NCBI GenBank assembly: GCA_017469275.1
Contig: JAFUGT010000088.1
Coordinates: 1 to 54,066 of the forward strand
Length of the DNA stretch: 54,066 bases
From: Lachnospiraceae bacterium
Lineage (GTDB): Bacteria; Bacillota; Clostridia; Lachnospirales; Lachnospiraceae
Direction: 5' to 3'
In this document: positions 24,547-32,707 of the stretch, piece after piece
How positions within the stretch are numbered: position 1 is the first letter of the stretch
Layout: each line of letters opens with the position of its first letter
Translations under genes and position numbers: made by a program
The notes under the pieces: generated by a model
Told to the model about the DNA's origin: nothing
The model's input: the letters and a program-made list of their open reading frames with translations, nothing else
Database searches by the model: none

Positions 24547-25461
24547 TTATATGATCTGTATAAGCATGTCATATACTACATTCTGTTCAGGATTGAATTC
24601 CCATTTCAAATGATACTCAGTCATATTAAGACTGCGCTCCACAAGGTCTATTATACATTGATACGCCCCTTCTACAGGTTCCATCTCATCATATTCACAT
24701 CCGAACACCGCCTTCTCCTTAGAACATTTAAGTATTGCGGAATTAATGACAGGTATCACTATACTGTTCATGGCTTTTATCTTGGTGACCACCATCTTGA
24801 TAGAGGGTTTTTGTCCCTGGAACAACTGGCTGGATATATTATACGTGAGCACATTTATCATATAACTCAGCAGCGACATCAATTGACTGTGTACCCCCAG
24901 ACATACAACAACATCATATCCCGCAGGTGGTAATATGTCTTCCTGAAGTTTGATCTCGTCCTTATATAGCTTCTTTTCAAGCACTGATAATTCCTCTAAC
25001 AAAAATCTGACATACATTTCTTTTGTCATACCATTTCCATATTGACTCACTCTCTTCAATATGTGCTCACAGAATCTTTCCTGATCCGCATCCGTTATTC
25101 CCGTGAGACTTGCTTCTTTGAGTGTTATCTTTTCTTTGAATATCTCCGGCATCCATTCTATCGCTTTGGTCATGGATTTTTTATCAACGTCAATCAGGGT
25201 AATTTTATCAAAATACTGTGCAATCTCCACCAGATCAAAATCACTGCAGGAGCCTGCACCTAATATGGCTATTGATAAATCTTCTTTGTAGACCGGCACC
25301 ATTTTGGTCTTGACTAATCCCTCTTTAACCGGTTCATATCCGACAACTTCTCTTTCGACGCCATCCACAATAAGACCGGTAACCTTCTCCCTGTATCTGC
25401 TCCAGTCCTGATACGCATTAGGCATTGTAAACTTGTCTTTGATCTGAGTATATATGCTCAT
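24547..25461 (-). CDS. SAM-dependent methyltransferase-like protein, unknown substrate
   Basis: A 304-residue cytoplasmic protein. The segment AILGAGSCSDFDL followed by a hydrophobic strand and TLIDVD is a Rossmann-type SAM-binding motif I with its acidic strand-2 end. VVVCLGVHSQLMS would be strand 4. The remainder, rich in helices, matches no family I know. The ATG at 25461 has GGAGGG about 6 bases upstream; a longer start lacks one. It precedes the PARG-like gene on the same strand, but a gap of 92 bases separates them. Other readings, such as a nucleotide-binding protein without transferase activity, are possible. Confidence 0.5.
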   Translation of the reverse strand: MSIYTQIKDKFTMPNAYQDWSRYREKVTGLIVDGVEREVVGYEPVKEGLVKTKMVPVYKEDLSIAILGAGSCSDFDLVEIAQYFDKITLIDVDKKSMTKAIEWMPEIFKEKITLKEASLTGITDADQERFCEHILKRVSQYGNGMTKEMYVRFLLEELSVLEKKLYKDEIKLQEDILPPAGYDVVVCLGVHSQLMSLLSYMINVLTYNISSQLFQGQKPSIKMVVTKIKAMNSIVIPVINSAILKCSKEKAVFGCEYDEMEPVEGAYQCIIDLVERSLNMTEYHLKWEFNPEQNVVYDMLIQII

Positions 25462-25552
25462 GGCACCCTCCATAATTATAATCTTGAAAGTACAAAACAT
25501 AAGCCGGTACACCGAATAACTAATTTCCGGTATATTCGCGGTACCTGTATCA

Positions 25553-27223
25553 TCAGCTCATCTTCTTCATATTCTCTATGATCATGCGGGGCGCTACATA
25601 GATAATTCTCGCCGCAACCCCTCCTAATATTATAAGCATCACAATCTGATAAACCATTATCGGCAATCCCAAAAGTTCATATAATATCAATCCAATCACC
25701 ATGACCACAGCAGATACAACCATCATTATCGCCATATTGAAAAATGTGTTGAGATTTCCTCTGAGTGCACTGTATTCATCATCCCAGGTGACATATGGGG
25801 AAACGCTGTCCATGTACATTCCAACTGCTATTGCTATAATATGTGCCAACAGCATAAGCACCGCATATAACATAAATTTGAAGAAAGATGCATGTATAAA
25901 CACACATATAATTATGTCTGTCAGCAAAAGCATGGGATATGTGAACATGAAACTAACAAAAGCCTTGGCGTACATCTGTGTCTTATATGGTACCGGAATG
26001 AATTTAATGAGTGCCAGATGCTGCCCCTCTCTGGTAAATGCGGTGGAGGCAAGACTATTGAGCGCTGATGCAATAAATGCTACAGCTATTATTATCATAA
26101 GCATGATCATTTCCGCCCTGTCATAGCCCTCTGCAAAATGTGTGATAAATGCCGCCATGTTTTCTTTATCTCTTGTCATATGAAACAGGAAAAATGTTCC
26201 CACCGGCCATAAGATATTGATATATGCGGTATTTCCCGAAAACGCTCTGGTACGGAGAATAACTCTCAGCTCTTTCTTAAGACTGGACATAAACTGCGAC
26301 TCCATTTTAATATCTTTACTGTCTATATCAGCTTTCTTGGAAGAACCCAGGGAAGCTGCCGTATAGAGTCCTTCCTGATAGAGCGCCTTTCCTACAAAAA
26401 ACAATATCAACAATAATCCAGCATTAGCGGCAAGATAAATGATAAGATATAATATACTGCCTTCACTTACCGCATCACACAGCCATACCACAGGGAAAAA
26501 TATAACATTCAAGGTTCTTAAAAACAGATTATCACCACTACCTAAAGATTCAACATAATTGGCAACATTTATTTCTCCCAGTCCTCTTAGGGAATAGAGA
26601 AATATTGCTGCAAATATAAGCATAAACACCGTTGACATTCTGTAAAAAATCTTCTCGTTCTTAACACCCTTAAGCACCGCCATAAGCACCAACGAAAACA
26701 GTGCGCAATATATCATCGGTACAAGAGGGATCATAAATGTTCCAAGAAGTGACGCAATAATGGAAACCGGATTGATTGCCATACCTATTCCGATATTCCT
26801 TCCAACCGCTATGAAATAGCCGATAAACACCGCTATAAGCACCATAAACTCCATGATACTCTCTGCAAAATACGCATACAAGAACTTGGCTGCCATCAGG
26901 TGATGGGAAGGAATCGGAAGAGTCACAAGATGCTCACGATCCGAAGAAAAGAACAACACGGAAAAAATAACCATTATTCCAAACACCATGGAAAAGGCTG
27001 AGAGAATCTGCATTTCAAACAGCATCCCGCCTCCCGGATTGTTAACTTCAATAAGGGCTTCCGTCATCACATAACTTATAACACCCACAATAACCACGCA
27101 GGGAATCATAATTCCCAATGCAGCAATCAACGCCAATATCCTGTATCCGGTCGTTTTCGGAAGCTGCATCTCTGAATTTTTCCTGAATATATCCATCAGG
27201 GATTTGATACCTGTATAATTCAT
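25553..27223 (-). CDS. ABC-2 type exporter permease
   Basis: A 556-residue membrane protein with about twelve hydrophobic segments. It has the layout of large ABC-2 permeases: the early motif FFSSDREHLVTLPIPSHHLMAAKF, which couples to the ATPase, and a second half with FTREGQHLALIKFIPVPYK in the equivalent place. It is translated 18 bases after the ATPase gene and must form the transporter with it. The exported substrate is unknown; bacteriocin, lipid or drug export are all possible. A GGAGG ribosome site precedes the ATG by 8 bases. Confidence 0.85.
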   Translation of the reverse strand: MNYTGIKSLMDIFRKNSEMQLPKTTGYRILALIAALGIMIPCVVIVGVISYVMTEALIEVNNPGGGMLFEMQILSAFSMVFGIMVIFSVLFFSSDREHLVTLPIPSHHLMAAKFLYAYFAESIMEFMVLIAVFIGYFIAVGRNIGIGMAINPVSIIASLLGTFMIPLVPMIYCALFSLVLMAVLKGVKNEKIFYRMSTVFMLIFAAIFLYSLRGLGEINVANYVESLGSGDNLFLRTLNVIFFPVVWLCDAVSEGSILYLIIYLAANAGLLLILFFVGKALYQEGLYTAASLGSSKKADIDSKDIKMESQFMSSLKKELRVILRTRAFSGNTAYINILWPVGTFFLFHMTRDKENMAAFITHFAEGYDRAEMIMLMIIIAVAFIASALNSLASTAFTREGQHLALIKFIPVPYKTQMYAKAFVSFMFTYPMLLLTDIIICVFIHASFFKFMLYAVLMLLAHIIAIAVGMYMDSVSPYVTWDDEYSALRGNLNTFFNMAIMMVVSAVVMVIGLILYELLGLPIMVYQIVMLIILGGVAARIIYVAPRMIIENMKKMS

Positions 27224-27241
27224 AACACGAACCTCCGTCTA

Positions 27242-27988
27242 TTATTCCGTCTTTGCTTTCTCCTCCGAAATTCCACCGATCATTTCTATAAAGATCGCCT
27301 CCAAATCCTTACCCGGATGCTGTTTTTCAAGATCTTCCACTGTACCCTGATACAAATTTTGACCATGGTTAATAATCATGATCCTGTCGCAGAGTTTCTC
27401 AGCCACCTCTAACACATGAGTTGAGAACAGTACAGCGTTACCCTTAGCAGCATGTTCTTTCATCATCTGTTTAAGTTCAAATGCTGCTGTCGGGTCAAGT
27501 CCCGTCATAGGCTCATCCAATATCCATGCAGGCGGATTATGAATAAGTGCGGCAATTACCATAGTCTTTTGGCGCATACCATGGGAATATTCCCGCATAG
27601 GAAGTCCCAAGGAGTCTTTGATACCAAATCTTTCTGCCAATTCATTAATTCGATTTTCTCTCTGTTCCAAAGGCACTCTGTAGAGATTGGCAATATAATT
27701 AATGTATTCTATTCCTGTAAGCTGTAGAAGAATATCCGGATTATCCGCAACATATGCAAAACTCTCCTTTGCCTTTAACGGATCTTTGACTATATCGTGT
27801 CCGTTGATAACTGCCACACCTTCCGTAGGCTTTAATATTCCTGTCAGCATCTTGATAACCGTAGTCTTACCTGCACCGTTAGGCCCTGCAAAACCAACAA
27901 TCTCCCCCGGCTTGATTTCAAAAGACAGATTGTTCACCGCCTTGAAATCCTTACCGTACACCATTGATAAATTTTCTGCTTTGATCAT
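27242..27988 (-). CDS. ABC transporter ATPase
   Basis: The 248-residue ATP-binding subunit has Walker A GPNGAGKTT (about residues 35-43), a Q-loop at YVADNPDI, the signature YSHGMRQK in place of LSGGQ, Walker B plus D-loop WILDEPMTGLDP, and the H-loop STHVLE. It belongs to the exporter type that pairs with ABC-2 permeases. The ribosome site AAGGGGAA is six bases before the ATG. A 23-base fragment of element A lies about 55 bases upstream, in the gap after patB. The pair is the third and fourth gene of a possible read-through unit with DUF3737 and patB. Confidence 0.93.
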   Translation of the reverse strand: MIKAENLSMVYGKDFKAVNNLSFEIKPGEIVGFAGPNGAGKTTVIKMLTGILKPTEGVAVINGHDIVKDPLKAKESFAYVADNPDILLQLTGIEYINYIANLYRVPLEQRENRINELAERFGIKDSLGLPMREYSHGMRQKTMVIAALIHNPPAWILDEPMTGLDPTAAFELKQMMKEHAAKGNAVLFSTHVLEVAEKLCDRIMIINHGQNLYQGTVEDLEKQHPGKDLEAIFIEMIGGISEEKAKTE

Positions 27989-28043
27989 ACTTATTTCCCC
28001 TTGTTTTATAATTTCCTGATAATTGAAGAAACACCCTTCTATA

Positions 28044-28066
28044 TCTTTTGTGTATATTATGCAGTT
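28044..28066 (-). repeat. Fragment of element A (right arm)
   Basis: On the minus strand AACTGCATAATAT-A-CACAAAAGA matches the right arm of element A at 22 of 23 positions. It starts 7 bases after the patB stop and ends about 55 bases before the ABC ATPase start. Confidence 0.7.
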
Positions 28067-28073
28067 TTAACTT

Positions 28074-29372
28074 CTACATTTTGATTAACTCAATTCCCTT
28101 CTTAAGTCTCCTAAGTCCATCCTCTACATAACTTCTCGGGCAAGCCACATTCATCCTAAGAAACCCTTTAGTACCGTATTCCTCGCCATCGGACAGATAA
28201 AGTCCTGTCTTCTCCCTGATAAATGCAGCCAAATTCCTATAGTTATTTGAATCTAAAGTCGTATTTGCTATGCTCTGCCTGTTATTAAGATTGGATAATG
28301 CCTCTATATTATCTTTCAATCCCCTTGCATCTATCCACAACAGATAAGTCGAAGCTCCGTCGATAAGGCTAAGCTCCGGAATATGTTTTCTCAGGTATTC
28401 TTTGACCAATCTTCTGTTACCGGATATATATTCTCGAAGTTCATCAAGCCATTCTCCACCCCTGTCAAATGCCGCCACTGTTGATGCTATCGCAAAGGAA
28501 TTAGGTTCGGCAACCTCGTCAGTATTAAGTGCTCTCCACACTTTATGTCGAAGATTCCTATTAGGAATCATCACTGCCGCGCTCTGAAGTCCTGCCAGAT
28601 TAAATGCTTTCGACGCCGCTATACAGGTCACGCTGTTGTCCCTGCAGGTTTCCGATACGCTTGCAAAGGGCACGTACTCCCTTCCCGGCTCTGTTATATC
28701 ACAATGTATCTCGTCAGAAAGCACAACTACATTATACTTTGCACAAAGTTCGCCGACTCTTGTCAGTGCAGCCTTGTCCCATATCTGTCCCGAAGGATTC
28801 TGGGGATTGCAAAGAAGCATCAAGGTCGTCTGCGGATCGGCAAGTTTTCTTTCCAAATCTTCAAAATCCATCTCATAATGTAAAGACCGCTCTTTTGTGC
28901 CTGATTCATCCTGCGCATCTTCTTTTTCATTGTCACTATCCGAACTGTCTGTATATGTTTCAACCAGCTTAAGAGGACTCACAAGAATATTTCTACCATT
29001 GTTGCGAATGGAATTAAAAAATATATTATATACCGGAGTCTGAACCAGTACATTCTCTGCCGGTTCAGTAAGTTTTCGCACACATGAAGAAATAGCAGGA
29101 ACAACCCCTGTACAAAAGACGAGCCAGTCCTTCTCCATCTCAAAATGATGTCTTTTTCTCCACCAGTTCATATAAGCGTTATACCACTCATCCGGAACGG
29201 TTCCGTAACCAAACACCCCATGCTCCAAACGCTGTTTCATAGCTTCCGTTATCTCCGGTGCCGCTTTGAAATCCATATCGGCAACCCACATAGGAAGCTC
29301 ATGCGGTTTGATGTCCCATTTATATGATCCGGTACCATGACGGTCTATCGGTGTATCAAAATCATATTGCAT
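28074..29372 (-). CDS. PLP-dependent C-S lyase / aminotransferase (PatB/MalY family)
   Basis: A fold-type I aminotransferase-like enzyme of 432 residues. It has MWVADMDFKAAPEI and the GVFGYGTVPDEWYNAYMNW segment typical of PatB/MalY cystathionine beta-lyases. The cofactor Lys is in SKAFNLAGLQ, and the aspartate in LSDEIHCD. By family it cleaves the C-S bond of cystathionine or cysteine. An acidic insert at about residues 138-165 (DSSDSDNEKEDAQDESGTKE) is not part of the fold core and interrupts the sequence before LHYEMDFEDLE. It is translated 21 bases after DUF3737, which suggests an operon. AAGGAG lies 7 bases before the ATG. Confidence 0.9.
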   Translation of the reverse strand: MQYDFDTPIDRHGTGSYKWDIKPHELPMWVADMDFKAAPEITEAMKQRLEHGVFGYGTVPDEWYNAYMNWWRKRHHFEMEKDWLVFCTGVVPAISSCVRKLTEPAENVLVQTPVYNIFFNSIRNNGRNILVSPLKLVETYTDSSDSDNEKEDAQDESGTKERSLHYEMDFEDLERKLADPQTTLMLLCNPQNPSGQIWDKAALTRVGELCAKYNVVVLSDEIHCDITEPGREYVPFASVSETCRDNSVTCIAASKAFNLAGLQSAAVMIPNRNLRHKVWRALNTDEVAEPNSFAIASTVAAFDRGGEWLDELREYISGNRRLVKEYLRKHIPELSLIDGASTYLLWIDARGLKDNIEALSNLNNRQSIANTTLDSNNYRNLAAFIREKTGLYLSDGEEYGTKGFLRMNVACPRSYVEDGLRRLKKGIELIKM

Positions 29373-29393
29373 ATATATCTCCTTTTTACAATC

Positions 29394-30305
29394 TCATTCA
29401 TTTACTATAATTCTTGTCTTCGAGATATCCACCTTATCCTTCTCTAGTATCAGCTCGCCGATGGAATCCGCTTTGATCATGCCACTGTTTGGATTAATCA
29501 CACTGTCAATCTTACCATTAATCTCTACATCTACATCAGAATACTCAAAGGCCAGTGTTGTATTGATAAGTTTACAATTTCTCATCACCAGATTATCTAT
29601 GTAACACATTCCCTGAAGGCTTTCCACCGTACAATTAACCAGGGTCACATTCTTTGAATTCCAACCGAGATACTCCCCGGAAATGTATGAGTCATAGATT
29701 GTTATATTCTCCGCATTCCAGAAACAGTCCTTTGACAGAAATCTTGAGTTGCGGACCTCCACATTCTTAGCCCCATCGAAACAATAATTGCCATAGAGTA
29801 TGAAATCATCCATGGTAACATTTTCACAGTTCATTCCAAAATAGTCACCGTTAGCTGTCACCTTGATAAGCTCCACATTCTTACAGTTCCAAAGCGTCTC
29901 CTGCGCATTAGGTATGGATACATTCCTCACCCTTATCCCATCACATCTTCGAAATTGCTTAGGTGCCTCGATTAGAGTATCTTCCACTGTAATATCATCC
30001 GTGTACCATATTCCGGCTCTTGCCATCTCAAATAAAGTACACTCCCTGACAGTAACGTGCTTACTGTACCAAAATGGATATTTCCATCTGAAAAGAGTAT
30101 GTATGACATCTATGTTCTCACTATGCTTCAAAGGCGACTCACCTTCTCCAAACACAGTATCCTTAATCAACAGATTCTTTGCCTGAAACAAAGGTCTTTC
30201 TCCCGTATATGTTTGTCTTTCAATTACCCCTTTAGCTGCACCGTTATCAACTTTCCCACTATTCTCCCCGGTAATTATTTTTTTATCATTATTAAATGTA
30301 TCCAT
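29394..30305 (-). CDS. DUF3737 family beta-helix protein
   Basis: A 303-residue cytoplasmic protein that looks like a right-handed beta-helix. It has many short repeats of the form NVELIKVTANGDYFGMNCENVT, with Trp/Cys/Asn-rich turns (WKYPFWYSKHVTV, ETLWNCKNVEL, DCFWNAENITI, GEYLGWNSKNVTL). DUF3737 proteins have this pattern; their function is unknown. A PatB/MalY gene follows directly, as it often does in related bacteria, so a link with sulfur amino-acid metabolism is plausible. GGAGG lies 11 bases before the ATG. No clear promoter is seen, only weak TATAGT and TAAAAT boxes. Confidence 0.82.
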   Translation of the reverse strand: MDTFNNDKKIITGENSGKVDNGAAKGVIERQTYTGERPLFQAKNLLIKDTVFGEGESPLKHSENIDVIHTLFRWKYPFWYSKHVTVRECTLFEMARAGIWYTDDITVEDTLIEAPKQFRRCDGIRVRNVSIPNAQETLWNCKNVELIKVTANGDYFGMNCENVTMDDFILYGNYCFDGAKNVEVRNSRFLSKDCFWNAENITIYDSYISGEYLGWNSKNVTLVNCTVESLQGMCYIDNLVMRNCKLINTTLAFEYSDVDVEINGKIDSVINPNSGMIKADSIGELILEKDKVDISKTRIIVNE

Positions 30306-30452
30306 ATCAGATTATGCCTCCATCAAAAAGTAGTATCACTATTTTATCATTACTATACCATATTTGTATATAACTTTTTTATTTCAATCCCATAAATCAC
30401 AATAATCCCGGAATAACTTTTTTTATGCTATTTACAAATACAATATACAAAT

Positions 30453-30481
30453 TTGACTATAAATGTATTATATGATATAAG
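30453..30481 (+). promoter_or_regulatory. Sigma-A-type promoter for the Na/Pi cotransporter
   Basis: TTGACT and TATAAG with a 17-base spacer. The predicted RNA start falls on the motif ACTGTGAATAGTA (30485-30497) shared with elements B and C. Confidence 0.6.
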
Positions 30482-30547
30482 GTAACTGTGAATAGTAATA
30501 ATATAAGTGTCATAACACAATCAAGGATATCATACAAGGAGTACAAC

Positions 30548-32662
30548 ATGAACATATTATCAATACTTAATCTATTCGGCGGCGTGGGGCTTTTTCTTTT
30601 CGGCATGAGCCTTATGGGTTCTTCCCTGCAAAAGCTCGCCGGCGGGGGACTGGAAAAAATATTAGAAACCCTCACCACCAGTAAAAGAAAAGGTGTGGGA
30701 GCCATCAAGGGCTGGGGTCTCGGCGTAATTGTCACAGGTATCATTCAAAGTTCCTCTGCTACCACCCTGATGCTGATAGGTTTTGTAAATGCCGGCATAA
30801 TGAAACTCGGACAGGCAATTCCGGTGGTATTCGGCGCCAACGTAGGCAGCACATTTACAGCTCAGATATTAAGACTTGGAGATCTCGGCTCAGGCAGCCT
30901 TATCCTCAAACTGTTAAAACCTTCTTCCTTTGCCCCGATGCTTCTTGCCGTTGGAATGTTCATTACCATTGCCACGAAAAAGAAGAAAAACCAGCGCATG
31001 GCTGATGTGGCGGGAATCATGATCGGATTGGGACTTCTTTTCTACGGAATGACTAAAATGGAGGGGGTTTTTGCACCGCTTAAGGATTCTCCCGAATTTC
31101 AAAAACTTTTTACTTCATTTTCCAATCCCCTTATCGGAATACTTACCGGTATTTTATTGACAGCAGTTATTCAAAGTTCTTCTGCTGCTGTGGGAATTTT
31201 ACAGGCACTTTCCGCATCCGGAAGCGTAACCTACGGAATCGCGCTACCATTTATATTGGGACAGAATGTAGGTAAATGTATGCCAATTATTTTGGGCGCC
31301 ATAGGTGCCTCCAAAAAGGCAAAACGCGTTTCCATAAGCTATATATTATTTAACATAGTAAGCACAGTATCCTTCGCAGTTATTATATACGGTATTCACT
31401 ATACCGTCGGACTGCCAATCCTTGCCAATGTTATGAACCGCGGTGATATCGCCAATGTACATCTTGCCATTAACCTTATTACAAGTCTTTGTCTTCTCCC
31501 CTTCTGCAACCAGGTTTCGGCAATTAGCCGCCGCATAACCGGTGACAGCGATATAAACCCTGTAGACGAAGAACTTAGAAAGCTTGATGACAGACTGCTT
31601 CAGACTCCCGGTATCGCTCTTAACCAATGTATTAACCTAATCAACCGGATGAGTGAAAAGATCATGGAAAACTTTAATATTTCCACAGGTCTTATCAGTG
31701 AATATGAAGAAGATGCATTTACCACATTAGAAGACAATGAAAGTTTTCTGGACAAATGCGAAACTGCTCTTTCAGCATATATCATACGCATTAACCGTAA
31801 GCATTTAACCCCTGACAACAAACTTGTAGTTGCCGAAATCCTACACTCCGTAGGCGATTTCGAGCGAATAGGCGATTACTGTATGAATATAGCTTACACC
31901 GCAAGGAGTAATCATGACGACAACATAGTATTTTCAGAGGCCGGACAAGCAGAAATTGATACCATCGTGTCTGCCACAAAATATACCTTAGAAACGCTTA
32001 CAAAGTCCTTCTCTGAGGACGATGGAAGAAAGGCTATACGAATTGAGCCAATGGCTCACACCATCAACAACCTGAAGGATATAATCAAATCCCATCACGT
32101 TGACAGACTTCAAGTGGGGGATTGCGGTGTAGAAGGCGGAGTTGCCCTGGCTGATCTCACCAACTCCTTTGAGCGTATTGCCTCCCATGCTGCCAACATC
32201 GCTTTACACATAATAAAGAGAACCAGCGGTGATCAGGGATTTGATGAAATGCACGGACATGTAGAAGATACCAACAGTGAAGAATACAAGGCTCTTGAAA
32301 ACTACTACTTCACCATGTATATACAACCTGTACTGAAAAATGACAAAAAATCCAAAGTTGCGAAGCGGAATGAAGACATTGACAACAGTAATAATAATAC
32401 CGTTGATAAAGATAACAAAAAAGCCGTCAACAAAAAAGCCAAGCGGGAACAAACAGATAAAGAATCAGCAAATAACAGGAAAACCAAGGCAAAAGATAAT
32501 ACCAAAAACGATACCGGCAACAAACCTAAGGATAATGTCAAAAACAAAGCCAACGATAATGTCAAGAGCAACGACAAAAACAAAACAAATGATAATGTCA
32601 AAAAAGTAACCAACCCCAAAGAAGACACCGGCAAAAAATCCAAGAAAAAGAAGAAAAGGTGA
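30548..32662 (+). CDS. Na/Pi cotransporter family protein with PhoU domain and Lys-rich tail
   Basis: A membrane transporter of the NptA/PNaS family. Two inverted repeats of transmembrane helices carry the signature QSSSATTLMLIGFVNAGIM and QSSSAAVGILQALSASG. A PhoU-like helical domain follows at about residues 340-550 (CETALSAYIIRINRKHLTPD, LHSVGDFERIGDYCMNI). After residue 600 there is a 100-residue tail made almost only of K, N, D, T and S, with NDNVK-type repeats and ending KKSKKKKKR. The tail is not part of the family and must be disordered. The ATG at 30548 follows AAGGAG; an upstream GTG in a repeat motif is rejected. It probably imports phosphate with sodium. Confidence 0.92.
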   Translation: MNILSILNLFGGVGLFLFGMSLMGSSLQKLAGGGLEKILETLTTSKRKGVGAIKGWGLGVIVTGIIQSSSATTLMLIGFVNAGIMKLGQAIPVVFGANVGSTFTAQILRLGDLGSGSLILKLLKPSSFAPMLLAVGMFITIATKKKKNQRMADVAGIMIGLGLLFYGMTKMEGVFAPLKDSPEFQKLFTSFSNPLIGILTGILLTAVIQSSSAAVGILQALSASGSVTYGIALPFILGQNVGKCMPIILGAIGASKKAKRVSISYILFNIVSTVSFAVIIYGIHYTVGLPILANVMNRGDIANVHLAINLITSLCLLPFCNQVSAISRRITGDSDINPVDEELRKLDDRLLQTPGIALNQCINLINRMSEKIMENFNISTGLISEYEEDAFTTLEDNESFLDKCETALSAYIIRINRKHLTPDNKLVVAEILHSVGDFERIGDYCMNIAYTARSNHDDNIVFSEAGQAEIDTIVSATKYTLETLTKSFSEDDGRKAIRIEPMAHTINNLKDIIKSHHVDRLQVGDCGVEGGVALADLTNSFERIASHAANIALHIIKRTSGDQGFDEMHGHVEDTNSEEYKALENYYFTMYIQPVLKNDKKSKVAKRNEDIDNSNNNTVDKDNKKAVNKKAKREQTDKESANNRKTKAKDNTKNDTGNKPKDNVKNKANDNVKSNDKNKTNDNVKKVTNPKEDTGKKSKKKKKR

Positions 32663-32707
32663 AGGGCACTACTATCGAAATTCACTTTTCCTGAACAAAA
32701 GCCGGTT

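Noticed and set aside
30488-30547. Upstream GTG start for the Na/Pi cotransporter
   Set aside because: It lies on the predicted RNA start inside a dispersed repeat and has no ribosome site; the ATG at 30548 has AAGGAG and gives the family N-terminus.
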